From Imbricaverruca yamaguchii (Eukaryota > Arthropoda > Thecostraca > Neoverrucidae), in assembly GCA_034440575.1 (NCBI GenBank), contig JAOTOL010001641.1, positions 248,001 through 312,000 on the forward strand: a stretch of 64,000 bases of DNA. Direction: 5' to 3'. Positions 1 through 12,080 of this stretch are shown piece after piece; position 1 is the first letter of the stretch, and each line of letters starts with the position of its first letter. The notes below the pieces were generated by a model that saw only the letters and a list, made by a program, of their open reading frames with translations, had not been told where the DNA came from and ran no database searches. Both the position numbers and the translations under genes were made by a program.

Positions 1-181
1 ACAAGGCTGTAACCACACTGCTGGACACGCACCGAGCACCAGACCGACTAACAAGGCTGTAACCACACTGCTGGACACGCACCGAGCACCAGACCGACTA
101 ACAAGGCTGTCACCACACTGCTGGACACACACCGAGCACCAGACTGATCAACAAGGACATCACTACACTGATGGAACATAC
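1..181 (-). repeat. 50-bp minisatellite built from the SLC41 exon-c donor junction
   Basis: Near-identical 50-bp units start at 1, 51, 101 and 151. On the minus strand each unit aligns with the last ~40 nt of the exon at 182-320 plus its 5' splice site. The exon ends CTTG|GTATGT and the repeat units end CTCG|GTGCGT or CTCG|GTGTGT. The units therefore carry exonic sequence and a donor-like site, and the array continues off the left edge. Seen directly by alignment; the origin by junction duplication is inferred. Confidence 0.85.
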
Positions 182-320
182 CAAGTACCAGACTAGCTAG
201 CGATGCCGTCACCACACTGCTGGCACAGAGCAGTAGCGTGTGGTGAATGTTCAACTCTCCGTCCGGGATCCAGCCCATCACTATGGCCGCCGTCGACGCC
301 AGGAATCCCACCACTATCGC
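182..320 (-). CDS. SLC41: SLC41-type Mg2+ transporter, internal exon c
   Basis: This exon encodes a stretch beginning AIVVGFLAS and containing GWIPDG and [18 protein letters not shown]. These match the transmembrane segments of the first MgtE-like domain of SLC41A1/A2/A3, solute carriers that move magnesium across membranes. The acceptor is GTGTCAG|GCG at 321-322 and the donor is CTTG|GTATGT. It joins in frame to the exon at 583-762, which ends in IQ, reproducing the family order. The length is 139 bp. The reading continues off the window to the left. The flanking intron begins with a minisatellite that copies this exon's end, so splice-site choice could be ambiguous. Family assignment is confident; the paralogue (A1, A2 or A3) is not resolved. 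Confidence 0.9.
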
Positions 321-582
321 CTGACACTGCGGCATACGGCAGAACAGTGTGTTAGTCTCTCTACCTTCTGGCCTTACAGCAATCTGCCGACTAAGCAGTG
401 GCTGTGGCTTCAGGTGTCGCACATGACAACACCGGTCCAAGGACATCACGTCGGCACAACTGTAGCATAAGATAATTGCCCTTTAGTGGCAACCTGGAAG
501 GCATGACTTTTGATCAGTGCCGGCAATGCCGCTACGGGGGAACTCACGTCAGAACTAACTCGCTCGCATGGCACACACCCAC

Positions 583-762
583 CTGAATGAGACCCATGTT
601 GCAGAGCAGCAGGCTCCACATGGCCGCACGGTCGTCCATGCGGCCCAGATTGGCGCACGTGCTGAGCCGCGAGGCCAACGTCATCTCCAGGTTACCTTTG
701 AGACCGAGCAGCGCCGGTACCAGGATAAACACCTCCGTCACCTCGGTGAACACGCGCCAGTG
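583..762 (-). CDS. SLC41: SLC41-type Mg2+ transporter, internal exon b
   Basis: The 180-bp exon encodes [20 protein letters not shown] followed by [15 protein letters not shown], the most diagnostic block of SLC41 magnesium transporters, and ends NMGLIQ. The acceptor is GTCGTCAG|CACTGG and the donor is ATTCAG|GTGGGT. Both junctions are phase 0 and fit the neighbouring exons. The upstream intron (763-1150) is a 60-66-bp tandem repeat whose units contain this acceptor and the first ~30 nt of the exon, so several decoy acceptors precede the real one. The 321-582 intron to the next exon shows no other feature. Confidence 0.93.
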
Positions 763-1150
763 CTGACGACATATGGGTCAGATAGGTAAACGAACCTTCG
801 ACTCGGTGAACACGCGACAGTACTGATGACATATGGGTCAGATAGGTAAACGAACCTTTTACTCGGTGAACACGCGCCAGTACTGCCGATACACGAGTCG
901 GAGAATATAACTACACCTCCACCTTGGTGAGCACGAGCCAAGGCTAACAATATACGAGTCAGAGAAGAAAAATACATCTTCACCTCGGCGAACACGAGCC
1001 GGTGCTGACGATGTACAAGCCCGAAAAGATAAGTGCACCTTCATCTCAATGAACATGTGCCAGTACTGACGATAACCGACGAGTCAGAACAGATAACTAC
1101 ACCTTCACGTCGGAGAACACGCGCCAGTACTGACGACACACGAGTCAGAA
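763..1150 (-). repeat. 60-66-bp minisatellite built from the SLC41 exon-b acceptor junction
   Basis: About six units directly abut the acceptor of the exon at 583-762. On the minus strand each unit reads roughly CGTCAGTACTGGCGCGTGTT, then a short stretch like exonic GAGGTGAAGGTG, then a pyrimidine-rich tract with CTGACTCGT. A unit thus equals intron end, AG acceptor and about 30 nt of exon start. Divergence grows away from the exon. Confidence 0.82.
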
Positions 1151-1596
1151 GGTATGCACAACTGTCACCACGATGAAGGCCAAGGCTTATGAGAGTAAAA
1201 CAGACCGCAATCATCCGACAGCTACAATAGGCCAAATTCGTTCCAACGTCGTCAGGGCCTATCGCTCAGCTCACTAGCATGTAACATGACCCGCTTCAAC
1301 TCAGCTGAATAGCTGTATCGCGTGCAATTGAACTGTGACCAGGTTTGTATTCATATGTTAGCATGCTATATTTGGAGAAGAAAAAGTTTGGCCTATCACA
1401 TTCGGAAAGAGTAATTTTATTCCTCTTTTTGAAACTCCTTTTGTACATCGGTGTGCCTCAAATAGCAAAAAGCTTGCAGTCATTGCTCAACATTATCATG
1501 GAGTCTTTCGTCACGAAAAGGAGAGGACAATTTCATCGAAAGAATAACGATCTGGATGACAAAAACAAAGGACAAGGATGTGTTTCCCACCCTGAC

Positions 1597-1904
1597 TGCC
1601 ACTTGGCTGACTAGCCTGTATCGTGTACAGCACGCCAGCTGCTGAGTTGACAAGCCCGTGCCATGTGCAGCACGGCAGCCATTCGGTTAACTAGTCTGCA
1701 AACTGCACAGCAGCCAGCCCAACTGTGACTCAGTTAACCAACTCGCACCGTGTGCAGGCTGGCTGCCGCTCAGCTGGCTAACCTGTACACGAAGGCCAGC
1801 CCGGCTGCCGCTCAGCCGACTAACCCCCACGAAGGCCAGCCCGGTTACCGCTCAGCTGACTGACATGCACAAAGGCCAGCCCGGCTGCCGCTCAGCTGAC
1901 TAAC
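1597..1904 (-). repeat. ~44-50-bp minisatellite starting at the SLC41 exon-a donor
   Basis: The array begins exactly at the 5' splice site of the exon at 1905-2190. On the minus strand the units contain GTTAGTCAGCTGAGCGGCAG, then CCGGGCTGGCCTTYGTG. Several retain the exon-like GTACAG|GTTAG (for example near 1783) or ATACAG|GCTAGTC (near 1620). There are about six units, increasingly diverged away from the exon. Confidence 0.78.
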
Positions 1905-2190
1905 CTGTACAGTGTCGAGCACGATGCCAGCGCCGACCATACCGAAGCCGGCAACCATGTATGGGAAGAACACCTGCACGGCGATGGAGAACCAGCTCTC
2001 CACTCGTGCCGGCGCCTTTCGCAGTTCGATCAAGCCGTCCTCCGAGTCGGCCAGCTGCTCCAGCTCCATGTCGGCCGTCAGCAGCACCTGATCGCCGGCC
2101 AGAACGACCAGCTCTGCGTCGGTCGGCATCGCAGCCGCTATCCGGCGCCGCGAGATACCATCACCGACCAGCCACATCGTCCAGGCAAGC
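1905..2190 (-). CDS. SLC41: SLC41-type Mg2+ transporter, exon a (N-terminal region)
   Basis: The exon encodes an acidic N-terminal stretch (DMELEQLADSEDGLIEL) leading into ESWFSIAVQVFFPYMVAGFG and MVGAGIVLDTVQ, the first transmembrane helix of the SLC41 family. The last residues VQ join the HWRVF of the next exon exactly as in SLC41 proteins. The donor is TACAG|GTTAGT at 1904-1903. The acceptor chosen here is GTTGCAG|GCTTGCC at 2191, which is plausible but not unique; an ATG at 2177 is in frame but need not be the start. Upstream coding exons are not recognised in the window. The C-terminal half is confident, the 5' boundary is tentative. Confidence 0.8.
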
Positions 2191-3137
2191 CTGCAACGTG
2201 ACGGCCGTTAACGAGATGAAGCACATGCAACGTAGGTGGTGGATGTGGGATGAAGCCAACACGTTAGGGTATTTATATTTGATGTATGCCAAACATCGGC
2301 ACGGTCAGATTTCGTTTAGCAAGTTGCTATAGCATTTAGCTGCATACGTACACACTTTCAGTTGGGCATGAGGAGTTGAGAGTAATCGGCTGATAATGCG
2401 TTGCGCGCTTGAGCACATCCGAGCCGTATAGAACAAGGTCGCAGCTGATCACAGCCGAAGGACATGTGACCTGACTCGGTCTGGGCGGCGGAGACCTCGA
2501 GCCGGCCAGTGGGAGCAACGGCGCCGGTCGAGGTGTATGCGGCCTGCTGGCCGCCACCAGTGCCTGCCTGACTGATTGAAGTGCAACCGCGAAATATACA
2601 TCAATATGACTCATAGTTTTTGACCGCAACATGCTTCGCTCCAAGATATTTTTTCCTGGCTAGTTTTTGTGCGGCTATTTTGGCTACATTGGTACCACAT
2701 ATCACCCAATGAATACAACAGAACATGCATGTGCAGCTGTGTTTTTAGTGGTGAAAAAGACCCATGTAAGCTGGAAGGGTCTGGCTAATGTGAAGAACTC
2801 TCACACGCTTGCTCATTGAACATCTCATTGGCAGGTGCATGCAACTGTCAATGTGCGTGGGTTTCCGAAATTTAATGAGGAAAACAAAATTAAAATTAGA
2901 CGACACGAAGTTGATCAAAATGACGACATTTCCATGAAAGCAAATGAAAAGCACGAAGTATTCAGACTGGGACAAACCCACACTTCAGAAGAGCCTGGGG
3001 TCGTGTAACTCAGCTCCTCCCCCGCAACAATGCACCCATGCTTCACTGGTTGATGCACACACAACTTCTACTGGGTGGCCACTGTAGGAGTGTGATACCG
3101 ATTGCGTTCTAAACTAGCAACATACAACACAATTTAG
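2191..3137. other. Non-coding stretch, no recognised feature
   Basis: Mixed-composition sequence upstream of SLC41 exon a and downstream (on the minus strand) of LINE copy B1. Only short unconvincing ORFs are present. An SLC41 intron or first exon may lie here, but nothing could be recognised. Confidence 0.4.
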
Positions 3138-6100
3138 ATGTTAGTTAGTTATTGCAGTTCAGGAGCGCATCGACTGCATAGGTCATAGAGAACCCACAAC
3201 CCAGTCAATTAGACATAGAAGCATGTACATGTCAGATCACGCAGCAAGCTATAAGTGACGGTGCAACATCTGTCCTAGGGCAACACTAGCCACGTATGCA
3301 GTTGCGTGTTAATGACCGGTGTAAATCACAGGAAACCTAACTTTCAAGATGAATTTAACGAATTGTCCAGAGTGAACAATGTCGGACTCATCCCATAATA
3401 CTTCCCGGAGCGAGACATAGGAACGTCCAAAGTGACGTCTCCGTTCGTGGGCAAGCCGGGGACATGAGACTAAAGTGTGTCGCACTGACATTTGTGCGGT
3501 GAACCTCGGGCACTGTGGCGTATGGTCACCACTGAGGAGATATCGGTGTGTTGCATAGGTGTGTCCCAAACGCAGGCGACACAGGGACACTCGTAGCCTC
3601 TGTTTCGGTGTGATGATGAAGCCCACTCTCCAATACAGGGCTTTACAGTCTTCAACTTATTGTTTGTTAGAGAGTTTCAGGTTGTCTGCCACTTAACACA
3701 AATATAACCTTTGACAGCTAAGTAAAAGTTCCTACTAGGGAGCGGGAGGGAACGTGTGCACGGGGCCCGTGCACCTCGTTTTGCCGCAGCATACGCAGCC
3801 CTGTTTCCAGAAATTCCCAAGTGGCTCGGTATCCAGCATAGGACAATAGTTTTCCCAGCGCAGGTCAGAGAGGAAAGCCTACACAAAATATCATGTGCAA
3901 GTGGGTGCGACGGATAAAACGCATTTGCAGTCATAAGGCTACTGAGTGAGTTTGTGTAAATTGTATGCTGCGTGTCGTCACATGTCTAAAAACCCTCAAT
4001 ACTTTGTCTAAGGAGACCAGTTCAGATGTGCAGACAGATGAATGTGGCGGAAGCAAAAACGTCCTGACCACTGTGGCCAGCACAAACGCACAACCAACAC
4101 CAGACTATGTCTTTGATCCATGTGTGTTTTTTGTGGGATGCCATTAACTCAAGCGCTCTTAATCTGAATTTCTCGGGAATGACTTCGCACTTTTTGAGAT
4201 GAAACAGCGAAATGTTAATATCTGGAGATGCCAGCGTCCAGGGAGGGATTTTTGTTGTTCCGACGCGCATCACTCCGCGTAATCTTATCACACCGTCCTC
4301 GAATAGTGTGCGAATCCTGGCACAGAAGCTCACAGGTCACAGGCCGTCGTCTTCTGAAGAGAGCCAGGACGCTTCGCGAAAACACGGAACGGTGCGTTGT
4401 GTGATTATGGAACTGTCGCAGCTTGCAAGCATAACGCATACGGAGCAGTTCCCGACGCATAGAAAGCGTTGGCTCGTTGAAATGTGACAATAGACTAGAA
4501 ATCGATGTGATGCGAAAGGCGCCAGTGCAGATACGAAGTGCTGAGTGGTGTACCGTGACTAGTGTTCGTTTAGCGGTTAGAGCTGCGCCGCCGTAGACAA
4601 AACATGCGTAGTCCAACTTTTACAGAATCAGGGATCGATATAGCTGAAACAGGGTTGGTCTATCCGCCCCATACGACGTACGCGCAACCACTTTCAGAAC
4701 GTTCATAGACTTAAAACACCTATCTCCAATAAGACGCTGAGGAACTTGACAGCAGTCTCCGTAGGAATTCCTGAGCCATATAGCCTGATTTTGATATCTG
4801 GGCAGTTCCGACGCCGGCAAAATGCACGGCGACCGTTTTTGTCGTCGAGAAACTAAAGCTATTCACCTTCGTCCAGCATTCCAGCCTAGCGACAGCAAGC
4901 TGCAACTGCCGCTGTAATATTGGTGTTAATGAGCTGGATGACCGGATCGTAAAATCGCCCACGAATAGCGAACGGGATATTGACGGCGACAGGCAGGATC
5001 CAATTTCGTTGATGATAATGGCAACACTGAGCACACTGCCTTGGGGAATTCTATCGACCTGTTTGTACCCTCATGAGAGTCGCTCGCCAACACGGACAAG
5101 AAACCGACGGTTTGCTGTAGTTTTCCAGAAACACAGCTATACATTTTCGCAGGCCGTATTCACGTAGCTTCAACAGAATTCCATATCGCCATGTGGTGTA
5201 GAAAGCAGCTTCGATAAAAAAACACAGCTCCGACATGTGGATATTGTACGAAAGATGCTCGAATTGCAGTGTCAAGTGTGATTAGACGACCAATCGTACT
5301 TGTTATTTTTTTTTTCTAAAACCACACTGTGCATTATATAAAATGTTCTTGTCGTCTAGATACCAACACAACCGAACATTCACCATTCGCTCCATCAGCT
5401 TACATATCGATGACATAAGAGATATGGGGCGGTAATGTAGTGGGACGAGTCTACTCCTTCCAGGTTTCAGGACAGGTGCAACTATGGCTTCCCGCCCGGA
5501 CTCCGGAAATTCTCCACTCCTCCACAGTGAGCTAAAAGTGGTAAAATATCTTGTGCGCATGGTGGAAGGTGTTCGATCACTTGATTGTGAATCAGGTCTG
5601 GACCCTCTGACACGTTCCTGAGATAACAAATTGCTGAGGTCAGCTCTGCCTCAGTGAATCGTTCGTTGTATGGAAATCGCTCTGAGGTGGAAAAATCAAC
5701 CACGTTTTTCTCGCTCCGGACGCGATGCCGCAAGAAATCGGAGTCGCAGTTTCCGCCTTTGCTGTGCTCCGAGAGGGCCTTTCCAATTTCGCTCGCGACT
5801 TCAGAAGGGCTTCACCACATATCTGCAGTACTGGCTGGGGAGTTGTGGAGTACCGCCCAGATATTCGCTTTATGCGCGACCAGACGTCCGCTAGAGGAGT
5901 AGAATGGTTCACCGAACCAACGTAGTCTCCAGCCAGGAGGATCGCTTCGCGTCACGAATGGTACGCCGTGCCATATCCCTGTATTTTCTGAACGCCATCA
6001 GATTTATAATCGTACTGTTTCGGCTGAAAGCTATCAATGCACGCTTACGGGCTCGAACAGCCTCCAAGCACTTTTGGGTCCACCATGGCACTAGAGTGCG

Positions 6101-7660
6101 ACGAGGTGTCCCCGGGGTCTTCGGGACACACTCCATGGCTGTCTTGATTATTGCTGAAGTAAAACTAGCAATCGAGAATGGACGGCTGTCGTGGGAAACA
6201 GTGAATTAACATACTAGTCTGGTCTCATACTCGTTCCAATTGGCTTTGATAAGGTGCCACCTCTGAGGTCGCGTGCCGAGAACAGTTTCAATCTGGTACT
6301 CCAGCTTCCTAGCGGATCGTTGTCGATCGATCAAGTAAAATGCTCCGCAAGTTGCGGAGAGCAAAGGCTTGAGTCTAAAACCGATGTGCTCCCGGAAGGT
6401 GAAGTAAAATAAGTGGGCGAGCCAGTGTTTAAAAGAAACAAGGACTCGGCATGAAGAAAGTTTTTCGGGATACTTCCCCGAGCATTGGTGGGAGAACAAC
6501 CCCAGGCTGTGTGGTGACAGTTAAAGCCCCCTAACAGTAAAACCTGTGAGGGTAGTTCTGACATTAATAGTCTAAGCTCCGCCGAGTGGCGGGGAAGCAC
6601 AGGTGGCAAATACAGTGAACACAACGTTAGTTGCGATCATTGAAACAAGGGGATTCGTTGAGATAAAATTGCTTGAAGGTTAGTAAAATTGGCTCGAAAT
6701 CCACGCATGTTCCATTGTATAGCTAAACAGGGCATCCCTGTGCTTGACTACGAGTGACTAGTTTTGTGTGTGTGAGAGTATGTAGTTGTAAAAGTCAACT
6801 TCAGTTGTTGCCACCCGAACGTTGTTTCGAGTTGTAACCGAGAGAGGGCGCCACTGGTAGTCCGGGTGTTGCGCCACGATTCGGACCAGGGGACTGAGTC
6901 CGTCGTCGAGAACGTGGTGACCCATCCGCGGGTGGGGAGTCCCACAGAGGGAAACCTCTTTTCTGGGGCACCAGCTGGGGGAGGGGGGGGGAGGGAGGCG
7001 CATGAAAGCCAATCTCGCTCACAGGCTGACCCGGCCTCTCCACATTTCGACACGACAAGGGGGTGACCGGCCTTGGGGTTGGAGCCTTGTCAGACCCTTG
7101 ACGGTCCTTCGCCCGGGCTTTCTCCATCTGTGCGAGCCGTGCTTGCTTGGCTTCGCAGGCGCACCTTTCGGCTTCTTGGCAGTGCAATCTCTCATCAGAG
7201 ATTTCAATAGGTCGGTTAGAGCTATGGCGGCGATGGAGGTGCGGAGACAGAGGTCGAGATAATGGGTGAGGCTTGGCTCACGGGAAGGGGGCAGGATTCA
7301 GGAAGGGATGAGGTGGATAGGAGTGATTCAGAGATGGCGCTGGTGCGTGTGGAAGGCGATGAGAGGTTAGATAACGGACGGGAAGTGGTAGGCGGGGAAT
7401 TAAAGGTAGATGTGGTAGATGGAGAGGGGATGGATTTTGCTGGAGAGGTCCGAGCAGGCCTCATTGACCTCTGGACCTGAGTCCACCCCCCCCTCCACTA
7501 GCACTGTACGATGGGTGAACTCAGCCTCCAGGATTCCGTCAACCCCGGGGGACGAACCGAGTGGGTGCGACTACCCCAATAAAACTGAGCTGGTGGGCAG
7601 GACCGCGGAAGATGACCTGCCTGCTCTAGTGAAGCAGGCAGTGGAGGATGTACATAGAAC
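3138..7660 (-). mobile_element. LINE family B, copy B1 (decayed RNase H-bearing non-LTR retrotransposon)
   Basis: Minus-strand remains in order: GC-rich 5' region (about 7500-7660), proline/serine-rich ORF1 end (6748-7464), endonuclease, reverse transcriptase, RNase H, and a 3' end near 3138 with an (AACT)-like tail. The 3' end carries the family hairpin (3161-3188). The 5' segment (AACCCCGGGGGACG, AAACTGAGCTGGTGGGCAGG on the plus strand) also occurs in the other copies. Frameshifts are frequent and there is an internal endonuclease deletion, so this is an old dead copy. Confidence 0.85.
3309..6735 (-). pseudogene. ORF2 remnant of LINE B1: endonuclease, reverse transcriptase, RNase H
   Basis: The endonuclease begins near 6735 (WNMRGFRANFTNLQAIL) and jumps after a deletion to CSLYLPP and the GGFNCHHTAWG block. 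The reverse transcriptase fragments include LHYRPISLMSSICKLMERMV (5303-5629) and a catalytic-site equivalent SLFVGDFTI, where the expected F/YxDD has become FVGD. RNase H remains at 3309-3934 (IVLCWIPSHLGISGN, CRLRLGHTYATHRYLLSG). At least eight frame changes separate the pieces. Cannot encode an active polymerase. Confidence 0.88.
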
Positions 7661-8318
7661 CAAGTTATTTCACTTCGGACAAAGACATTTTTTGTTATTG
7701 TGAGCTGTCCCCAGAAAAATCCAAAAGTTGGATATATTGCCTCAATGGTTGTATGGCAGTAGGTCTACTATATAAAAACTAGGGTAAGAATTCCCTACCA
7801 GGCCTTATCCCTGCCATATACTTTGGTTACCATTTAATGCTTTGCTGCATGGGGTTTTCTATAAGATTTGCACATTCAAAATCTTCATATAACCTCCAGT
7901 CTTGCATTTTAGTTTGGAAGTCTTAAATTGTTTCACAAGATAGCTATATAAGAGGACATGAATATTACAAATATGGCCTATATAATACCCATTAAAGATA
8001 TTGAAGGATTCAGATTGTGGATAATCATGGAAAACTGTCTGAAATTCAAAATATCTCCAACTGGCAATGAAAAAAATGGAAAAGAATGACTGAAAATAAA
8101 ATTATCAACATTTACCAGAAAAGCCTACCAAGATTGCATCACACAACATCTACAGATGTTGGACCTGATAGGACCTTTTGATGTTGGACCAGTAGGTGAA
8201 GTTACAGTAAATACAGTACATACAGTACAGTAAAGTACATTAGTAGTCCAGCACAGTAAAGTACAGTACAGTACAGTAAATACAGAATATTATAGTAAGT
8301 TACAGCATATATATACGT

Positions 8319-8395
<77 letters not shown>

Positions 8396-8689
8396 AAAGT
8401 ACTACACTAATTTTTTGTTAAAATATGTCTCTATGCATACTCATGTGATTTGAATGTACCTGATGTTCATTTAATCTGTAACAACTTTTTAAACAAAAGC
8501 AACTGAAGTTGAAGTGCTTGCATGTGTCTCAAGAAGTAACTTCCTATCTTGGGTTTATTATGGGATTTATGGGATTATGGGATTCGGAAGATGTCACAAC
8601 TAATTTTCTTGGGAAATACTTATTTCTTGGTTTATCATAGCAATAACTTCCATAAAGTGCCATTTATCCCACACTTATGATTTTCCTAA
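7661..8689. other. AT-rich non-coding stretch
   Basis: AT-rich single-copy-looking sequence containing a TACAGTA-rich tract (8210-8280) and the dinucleotide run annotated separately. No gene or element was recognised. Confidence 0.4.
8333..8394. repeat. (AT)n microsatellite
   Basis: Uninterrupted AT dinucleotides following a degenerate ATATAAATATA lead-in. The ORF across it is a by-product of the repeat. Confidence 0.97.
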
Positions 8690-10205
8690 CATAAAGACAT
8701 AAATACATAACAGATTAGTGCAACTATGAGCCACAAGGTCCCTTCTTGGTTGCACTCTATACACTGAACAGGTCACCCACCAAATTTGTCAATCAACCCT
8801 CCCTGCAATACAGAAAAGCAAGCCGTCTATTCTTATAATGATTGTCTATGCTATTTTAAAAGATGTTCAATGTGCTGCTACTGACAATGTTTTCTGGCAA
8901 CTGGTTCCAGTGTTCTACTACCCTGTTGGTGAAGAAAGTCTGCCTTAACCTTGTTATGCTGTGGTTAACTTTAATTTTGAATTTATGACCTCTAATTGCA
9001 TCATTTCTGTTCAATTCAAACATTTCCCCAAGATATCCCCTCTCCAGACCATGGACAAATTTAAAGACCTCAATGAGATCTCCTCTCAGCCTTTTATATC
9101 TATGTGAAAACATATTCAATTTATTCAATCTTTCCTCATATGCCAGGTTGCTTATGCCATTAACCATTTTTGTAGCCCTCTTTTGTACTCTCTCTAAAAG
9201 CCAACAATCTTTTTCATATCTAGGAGACCAAGCTTGGATGCAGTATTCCAAATGTGGCCTGACATATGCACAGTAAAGCTTCCTGATGACTTCCTCACTT
9301 CTGTATGATACATTCCTCTTTATTGCCCCAAGCATTCTCAGTGCCTTCTTCCTGGCTTCCTTGGTCTGTTCTGATGCCCCCAATTTTGTGTTTAGAAAAA
9401 CACCTAAATCCTTCTCCTGTTGAGTCACTGATAGCACTTGGCCACCCATCAAGTATGGAGCCTTCATATGCTGCTTACCCACATGCATGATTTTGCACTT
9501 CTGGAAATTAAATTTCATTTGCCATTCTTCGGACCACTTCACAAGTTTGTCTGTCTTTTTGCAGCGAGATATGCTCATTTTGACTTGTTATTGCCCTAAA
9601 GACTTTCAAATCATCTGCAAATTTCACAACTTTACTGCTTAGGCCACTTTCAATGTTATTAAAAAATATAGTGAACAGTAGTGGTCCCAGTAGACCCCTG
9701 GGGGACTACACTAAGAACATTTTGCCATGATGACTTTGTACCATTTAGCATCACTCTTTGGTGTCTATCTGAAAGCCACAACTCTATTAGAGTATTGCAA
9801 GCAATACTCATGTTATGGTCACTTCTTGCCAGAGTTCTCCTACAGTCTAGTCTTGAACCAAGTCACTTAAATCTGAGAATACAAGGTCCAAGAATGAGCC
9901 ATGCCTGGTAGGTTCCAACACAAACTGGTGTAAGAACAGGTCCTCTTCAAGGCATTTCCTAAACATTTTGCATTATGGGAGCCAACACCAGCATTTTCAT
10001 AACCTTTTAGATTAGTCACCAAGAAAAAGGCACTTCCTCTTAAAGTTTCTACTGAGTTCCTCACAAATCACCTTGTCAAGCTTTAGTTGCTGAGAATGTG
10101 GCAGGGTTCCTGATCGGTAGAAAGCTCCTATCCTCAGAGTATTGCTGTTGCCTTTTCCCACAGTGACATCAAGCCAAATGGACTCCACAGATACAGACTC
10201 CACAA
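8690..10205 (-). mobile_element. CR1-like LINE (family A), 5'-truncated and internally deleted copy A1
   Basis: Minus strand. An endonuclease fragment (10203 down to about 9850: GDF-type end CLFLGD, then HQFVLEPTRHGSFLDLVFSD read across a frame break) is joined directly to the reverse-transcriptase C-terminal half. The latter is open at 8856-9578: LVKWSEEWQMKFNFQKCKIM, LYCAYVRPHLEYCIQAWSP, VEHWNQLPENIV. The middle of the reverse transcriptase, including the FADD catalytic motif, is missing. The 3' end near 8690 has TTATGTCTTTATGTT repeats. Strongly similar to copy A2 at 19437-21357. Confidence 0.87.
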
Positions 10206-11838
10206 ATTATCCATAATTTGCCCAACCTATCAGGGTATGTGAACTGCTTGCAGCATTAGCCAATCAAAACCTCAGTGCTATACCTATGACATCATCACAC
10301 CATACTGACGTGACTGACATTGTTGAAAATTGAAAAGGAAGCATTTCCTGAGAAAACAAGTGGTTGCATCTTCAAAATCACATTCATAAACATTTTATTC
10401 CCCCAAAAATCTAAAAATTCCCAAAACAGCTTTTGTGACAAATTTAACCAAAGTTTCTATGACCCCTCAATAACTTCCTGTACCCATAACATAGCTTAGA
10501 ACATGGGGCAACCAATCCAACTGATTTGGAAGACTGCACCACCAAAACTGAAGAATGCATAGCATGCATAAAAAGGACAATATATGGAGAAAGGAATGAC
10601 ATTTAAATAACATACTATAGAAACTATTAGTATATGACTAAATTGTTAAGCACATAACTGCATGAATCAATTTACATGGAAATATTACAAGATATATTAC
10701 ATACCACCAAAGTAAATACATTTGCATCTTAATGTGCCAATCAACTCTTGGGGACAGAAATGTTTGAATACAATGCTTATGGGAAGTTAAATAACCCAAC
10801 AGAACACCAAACTAACATGTTAAAGAGCCTCACCATCACACAATTTGATGTCATTCGTATGGTTATAAAATTAAGGCAGGTGATATTTTTGGAATGAACA
10901 AAATGAGAGCCAATGAAAATGATCAAACTGACAAGGCAGTTATTTTGCTAATCAAGGTGGCGAATCGCTCCCACAAAATCACAGCTGTCGTTTCACATGC
11001 ACATTCTTGTCAGATAGATAACTTTACGCAAGATCTTCAACTGCTCAAATACCTATCTGAACTCTCTAATATACTTGATAGCAAAATAGCCAGCAGTTGC
11101 GAGATAATCGTACTGCACCAAACCAGGGGGAAATTTACAACATGCGGAACGCTATTTGTTACTACACTCCAGGTCAATGCAATCGCACCAAGAGCGCAGT
11201 AAAAGTGTTAAATCTGTGGGTCCATATGAAGGCGATATGTGTCCAGGAAATGTATGAACATTTTCTCGACCTTACCCGGGTATAAAGGACATCCTTCATT
11301 ATATGAATGTTTGTTCTCAACAGTTACACCAAGAAGCGGTGGAACAGGGGAACACTGAGGGCATGAGCCACCCCCATCAAGGAAGGTGGCGACCATCTGA
11401 CGGGGAAAAGGCACTCGATCTCACCCTGCCTCCATTTTTTTTTTTCAGCAAAGGCACCCCTCTCGAGAGAATAGGCATTCCCCTAATACGAAAAGATACT
11501 CGTATATGAAAATAAAACTTATATGGAAAAGATACACATATACGCGCACGAAATAGCACGCAATGGCCTGAGCAGGCCCAAGTGCTCACCGTAATCAAAT
11601 CAAACATATACGCATACATGTTGCTGTATGTTCGTGCGCACTCTCCCTGTCCGCTGGCGATTCTAGGGGAGACGGGGGAGGCGCGGTAGTCATGAAACAC
11701 AGAACAACAGAACACGTACGGTCGGACGCCCCTCATTCAACAGCCTAGGGCCTTCTCGATCACGCATGGGGACTCTTGTGCGTCTTCGGCCTCCTCTGTC
11801 GGCCTAGGGGCCCTTCATACCGGCTCCGGACCATCTAA
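10206..11838. other. Non-coding stretch, no recognised feature
   Basis: AT-rich up to about 10900, then more mixed. ORFs at 10894-11202 and 11377-11736 show no recognisable motif. Likely intronic or intergenic. Confidence 0.35.
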
Positions 11839-12080
11839 GCGAGATACAGCTGTCGCGGCCGTGGTACCGCTGCCTGAGGTGTGAATGGTAGTGAAGCAGC
11901 AGGCGATGGCCTGGGAACTGAAATACCTGGCTTAGTACCTGGCCCGGGCAACGACACCATAACTGATTACAGTGGGTGGGGAAGCGAGGTGCAGCTGGTG
12001 CGGCCGTGTCACTGGTACCTGAGCTGAGGACAGTGGTGAAGAAGCTGGCGATGGCCCGGGAACTGAGCTGCCTGACGCAG
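11839..12080. repeat. ~145-bp imperfect tandem duplication
   Basis: Two diverged units begin at 11839 (GCGAGATACAGCTG) and 11984 (GCGAGGTGCAGCTG). They share GCGGCCGTG, GTGAAG and CTGGCGATGGCC/GGGAACTGA blocks at constant spacing. Confidence 0.6.
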
